From Coffea arabica (taxonomy: Eukaryota > Streptophyta > Magnoliopsida > Gentianales > Rubiaceae): 64,000 bases of DNA. The notes below the pieces were generated by a model that was not told where the DNA came from, searched no databases, and worked only from the letters and a program-made list of their open reading frames with translations. This document shows positions 60,701-64,000 of the stretch, in pieces (positions within the stretch are counted from its first letter, which is position 1; each line of letters opens with the position of its first letter). Made by a program: the position numbers and the translations under genes. Where the stretch lies: positions 4,278,001 through 4,342,000 of the forward strand of contig NC_092329.1 of NCBI RefSeq assembly GCF_036785885.1, written 5' to 3'.

Positions 60701-61500
60701 AGTACCAAGTCGTTGGACAGGTAGCTTATTTTCCTATTGCAAATATTTTGGACCGTCATCAAGTGATTTGGTACCGTCATCGAGGTGATTCATACCACCA
60801 ATGTATTGTTCAGCCAACATAATTATTTTGTGGACGAAAATGGACTTCAAATATGTTAAATTTGGGTGGGGCAAAAGGAAAGGAAAATTCTAAAAATTTG
60901 GTACTTGAATATTCTTTTTTTTTTTTTTGAACGTAATAAATGCAAAGGATCAGAAAAACCAAAAACTGTTTCATCCACCAACATTTGCTCGCTGCAACAA
61001 GAATTCCGTTGCGGCCTAGCCGACAGCCACACTCAGACTACAACCCTCAAAACATCAATTAATCTTCCTGATTTTGGACTCCTTTCATTCAAACTATAGA
61101 TCCCAAATTTCAACCTAGATTAATAAATTCTCCACCCACCATTCCATGATAAATTGGCATCCAAGAAATCTCATGTCAATCATTTCACTTTAGCAGTAGT
61201 GAGTTTAAAAATAAACAACAGATGGATTTTCAAGTGCGCTCTGAAGGCGGATCACAAATAGGAATGAAGCCAAACTTCTGTGAATGGTTTGCCTTTTTTG
61301 CCCCTTGAATTACCTAAGTTGTTTTCTTGATTTGTTTATTTATTTATGTGTCAATTTTTTTTAAGGGTGTTCAATAAATTTCAGAAGTTCTGAAAAAGAA
61401 CATTGATAGGAAAAAATGAAATATTTACGAGACGATTCCCCGGTTTCCTAGTTAAAAACTAAACTAGTGGTGATTATTTGTTCGTAACACTGCTATGGCA
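60701..61500. other. spacer
   Basis: The phrase GTCATCAAGTGATTTAGTACC recurs in part at about 60755-60780 (GTCATCAAGTGATTTGGTACC), a small direct repeat independent of the SINE. No gene. Confidence 0.4.
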
Positions 61501-61515
61501 AGTACGGACTGTCAC

Positions 61516-61710
61516 GCCTAGGCTTGGTGGTGCGAGAAATCAAGGGTTCGAACCTTGCCTCCCACAAAAATTGTCACAATATGTGACGGTCTTCATTGAC
61601 CAGTTTCGATGGAGTTTCTACTCACATCGAGTTCCTTTCCCCTCCCCCTATAATAGGTTAGCTTAGTTATAGAAATTCTATCGTATCGACAAAAAAAAAA
61701 AAAAAAAAAA
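61516..61710 (+). mobile_element. complete-looking tRNA-derived SINE, 195 bp
   Basis: Flanked by a perfect 15-bp TSD AGTACGGACTGTCAC (61501-61515 and 61711-61725). Box A-like TAGGCTTGGTGG near its start and a perfect box B GGTTCGAACC near 61545-61554. The 3' end reads GTATCGAC followed by a run of 21 A. The intact TSD and long A tail suggest a young insertion. Confidence 0.92.
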
Positions 61711-61725
61711 AGTACGGACTGTCAC

Positions 61726-63478
61726 CATCATATTTTCTTAATAAAGTAGCAAAAGTTGAGGTTTTGAGAATTAAAGACCTTGAATGAAATCACCTTTCCC
61801 CGTCTCTTGCTATCCCACCCTTTTTATACTAAAAATAAATAAATAAACCATTGATAATGTTGTAATATAAATCAATCTTTTAGTCTAATACTAGCATTAT
61901 CCTAACGTTTAAATATATCTACCTTTGAAGAATGTATATTCTCTCCATTTTTTTTTAAAAAATATCAGACATTTACATTGTGGCTATGAAATCACAACTT
62001 CTGTCATGCAACTATTGTACAAAGAGAAGAGGGAAAAAATTTAGTGTGAAAATAACTAACAAGATCAATTACAATTTGTTTCTAAGTACAGTTTCTGTGG
62101 TTCATTTGACAACTTTTCCATGGAAGCCAGCTTATAAGGGAAATTCATTCTCAATTCAATAGAAAGTTGGCGTTAGATGAAGTTTAGTTTTGTTTGTTAC
62201 TGTTTTTTCACTTAATTGTGTACGATTTACTACTATAAATTCTTGTAAATTTTTTTTAAAAAAACACTAATATAGCATGGTCCGAGCTTAGTGTGAGTTA
62301 AGCTCGAGAGAGTTGACATTAAAGCCTTAGGCTTAGGCTCAGAGGTTTAGCCCAACTGGAAGTCCAACTTATAAGATTACTCTGTTCTTAAGTTGTTGGT
62401 GTGCCCGGATCAATACCGATCGGGTATATATATATATATATTGCGTTATGTGGCATGATTTTAAGATGCTTATATTCAATTCTACAGAATCTCTTTTCTT
62501 TGCTGGGAATATGTTTTGGGGAGTTTATTGCCAAAATAACTCTTCTTCCAAAATATATACCCAAAGTAACCTATTTTTATAATTTATTACCTTTATAATC
62601 CTTTTTTTGCCACTTAGGCAGCATATGTGTCAGGATGGAGATAAAAACACATTCCATTTCTCTTTTCAATCTAATATCTTCCCCAATTTTCTTTCTAAAT
62701 ATTCCCGCATTTTTTTGTTTAATTATCTTTCCCTTGTCAAACATATATTTGAGATATTTTTACTGTAGCACTTTTTTTGATATGATGTATGTGAGATAAA
62801 AAAGTGATTGAAAAATGTGTTGATGATACAAACAAGTCAGTGTGTGTAAATAAGGTGTAAATAAAGTGAAATAATCTTCAATCCAAACACACTCGTAATT
62901 CTAAGAAATCAATATTTATATTAACAGCATCTAAAAAATATGCTTCTCGAGTTGATAATCTCAAGGCAAATGAAAATTATTCTCGTGTCTTTTTAAGGAG
63001 TAGAAATGATAACATAAATAAATATGATAGTCTTGAAGTTTTTTAATTGCTTACAATTTTTGTTGAAATTTTTGTTGCAACTTTTGTATTTTTAAAATTT
63101 ATTTTTTGAAAAATATATATGCAATAGGTTTGATACATTTTAAAAAAATTAGAGCCCAATAATAGCAAGGTCAATAATGGTAGAATTTATTTTAAATAAT
63201 TATAAAGAAATTATAAAAGTTATGCAATCTTCTTGTGCCTCTGTAATAAAAAAAATTTAAATTTTTAGTTCATGTTGGATACTTTAAATTAGATTTGAAT
63301 TTTCTTTTTTTGTTATCGTGCATGGTAATCAAGATAACTAGATGGCAACAATAACATCATTATGGGAATAAATTTTGAAAGTAAATCACATTGGGAATAT
63401 TTTTTAACAAGAGTGTTATTTTTGGCAATAAACTCATGCTTTGGGATCATGACAAAAAAAAAATCTTTTTATTTTCTA
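61726..63478. other. AT-rich spacer with MITE fragments
   Basis: A GTTTGGATTG-family fragment ends at CAATCCAAAC near 62879-62888, and its left part starts near 62745. An (AT)n run is at about 62425-62442. No gene was recognised. Confidence 0.45.
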
Positions 63479-64000
63479 GATCTTCATCTCTTGTTTGGTA
63501 GACAAGTTTTTTGTTAAGTTTGTCTGCTACAAGTTTTTTAAAAATTTTAGCTACAATAACCTCAAAAAATTTCTCATAAGTTTTTAAACTATACACTTCA
63601 AAATATTTTTTTTTAAAAAAAACACACTTCAAAAAACTTCTACAGTAAGTTATACTCCCTCCGTCCCACTTTGATAGTTCTGGTTCTTTTTTCACACAGT
63701 TTAATAAAAAATAGTTAACTTTGTTGGAACAATCAATTTAGGTAGCTATTTTCCTAAAATACCCTCACATTAATTAGAGTACAACTTTATGGGAACTTGA
63801 ATTGATGGTAAAAAAAGAATCAACTCTCATTAAATGAGGTAGGTTTATAGTAACAACAACTTACATTGAATAAGGGTATTTTAGGAAAATTAAAATATAA
63901 CTACATTCTTCAATTGGAAAGTGGACTATAATTTGGGACAGATAAAAAAGAAAAACAGGACTATCAAAGTGGGACGGAGGGAGTAGTAAAGTTGTGACGT
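63478..64000. repeat. GGCC-type AT-rich MITE cut by a Stowaway at the window edge
   Basis: The text from 63478 (TCTTGTTTGGTAGACAAG, then AATTTTAGCTACAATAACC) resembles, in reverse, the elements at 43112 and 39829. It is interrupted at 63655 by the Stowaway. The remainder may continue beyond the window. Confidence 0.55.
63655..63983. mobile_element. Stowaway-type MITE copy 2, 329 bp
   Basis: TA TSD (63653-63654 and 63984-63985). Terminal inverted repeat CTCCCTCCGTCCCACTTTGA, perfectly mirrored at the right end. Near-identical to the copy at 44872-45200 and the same length. The cleaner ends suggest this copy is nearer to the consensus. Confidence 0.92.

Noticed and set aside
62395-62430. Text resembling the shared SINE 3' module (GCCCGGATCAATA)
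   Set aside because: Too short, with no tail or TSD.
1-64000. CRISPR array, operon, prokaryotic island, tRNA or rRNA gene, LTR element
   Set aside because: None seen. Spliced plant genes and MITEs explain the window; the only tRNA-like boxes belong to SINEs.

Overview
This is a plant nuclear window: AT-rich, intron-bearing genes with GT-AG splice sites, plant-only families (REM-type B3 factors, a Dof factor, an LRR-extensin, CYP701 ent-kaurene oxidases) and plant-type MITEs and SINEs. The families point to a eudicot. An asterid is my guess from the repeat style and is weak. No organelle, bacterial or viral block was seen, and no LTR element was recognised.

Layout. 1.2-5.2 kb (+): seven-exon gene for the TMEM147 homologue, an ER translocon-associated membrane protein. 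6.0-17.9 kb (-): three REM-type B3 genes head to tail, with two, three and two B3 domains from low to high coordinate. 20.0-22.8 kb (-): intronless 955-residue PLP-dependent protein of the molybdenum-cofactor-sulfurase-like family. 29.2-31.0 kb (+): intronless leucine-rich-repeat extensin. 38.4-42.1 kb and 48.1-51.4 kb (+): two intact eight-exon ent-kaurene oxidase paralogues from a tandem duplication. 58.2-59.0 kb (+): intronless Dof zinc-finger factor.

Repeats dominate the intergenic space, and many could be bounded by their target-site duplications (TSDs). They are: hAT elements with 8-bp TSDs (24.87-25.28, 26.28-27.19 and 32.46-33.98 kb, the last holding a nested PIF/Harbinger-type MITE with a TAA TSD); Mutator-type MITEs with 9-bp TSDs (31.28-32.34 kb; the large palindrome at 34.80-35.90 kb; a probable third at 45.45-46.61 kb); Stowaway MITEs (44.87, 57.47 and 63.66 kb); SINEs with 15-16-bp TSDs (36.5, 47.1, 60.6 and 61.5 kb); a degenerate LINE 3' part (43.7-44.9 kb); and a family of small AT-rich elements ending in GTTTGGATTG.

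How the genes relate. Most are unrelated neighbours. Two local expansions stand out: the B3 cluster, where one member also gained a B3 domain by internal duplication, and the ent-kaurene oxidase pair. The pair encodes the enzyme that turns ent-kaurene into ent-kaurenoic acid on the gibberellin pathway. The two copies are about 88% identical over exons 2-8 but differ in their proximal upstream DNA, so separate regulation or sub-specialisation is possible. Exon coordinates were read by hand from splice signals and reading-frame continuity.
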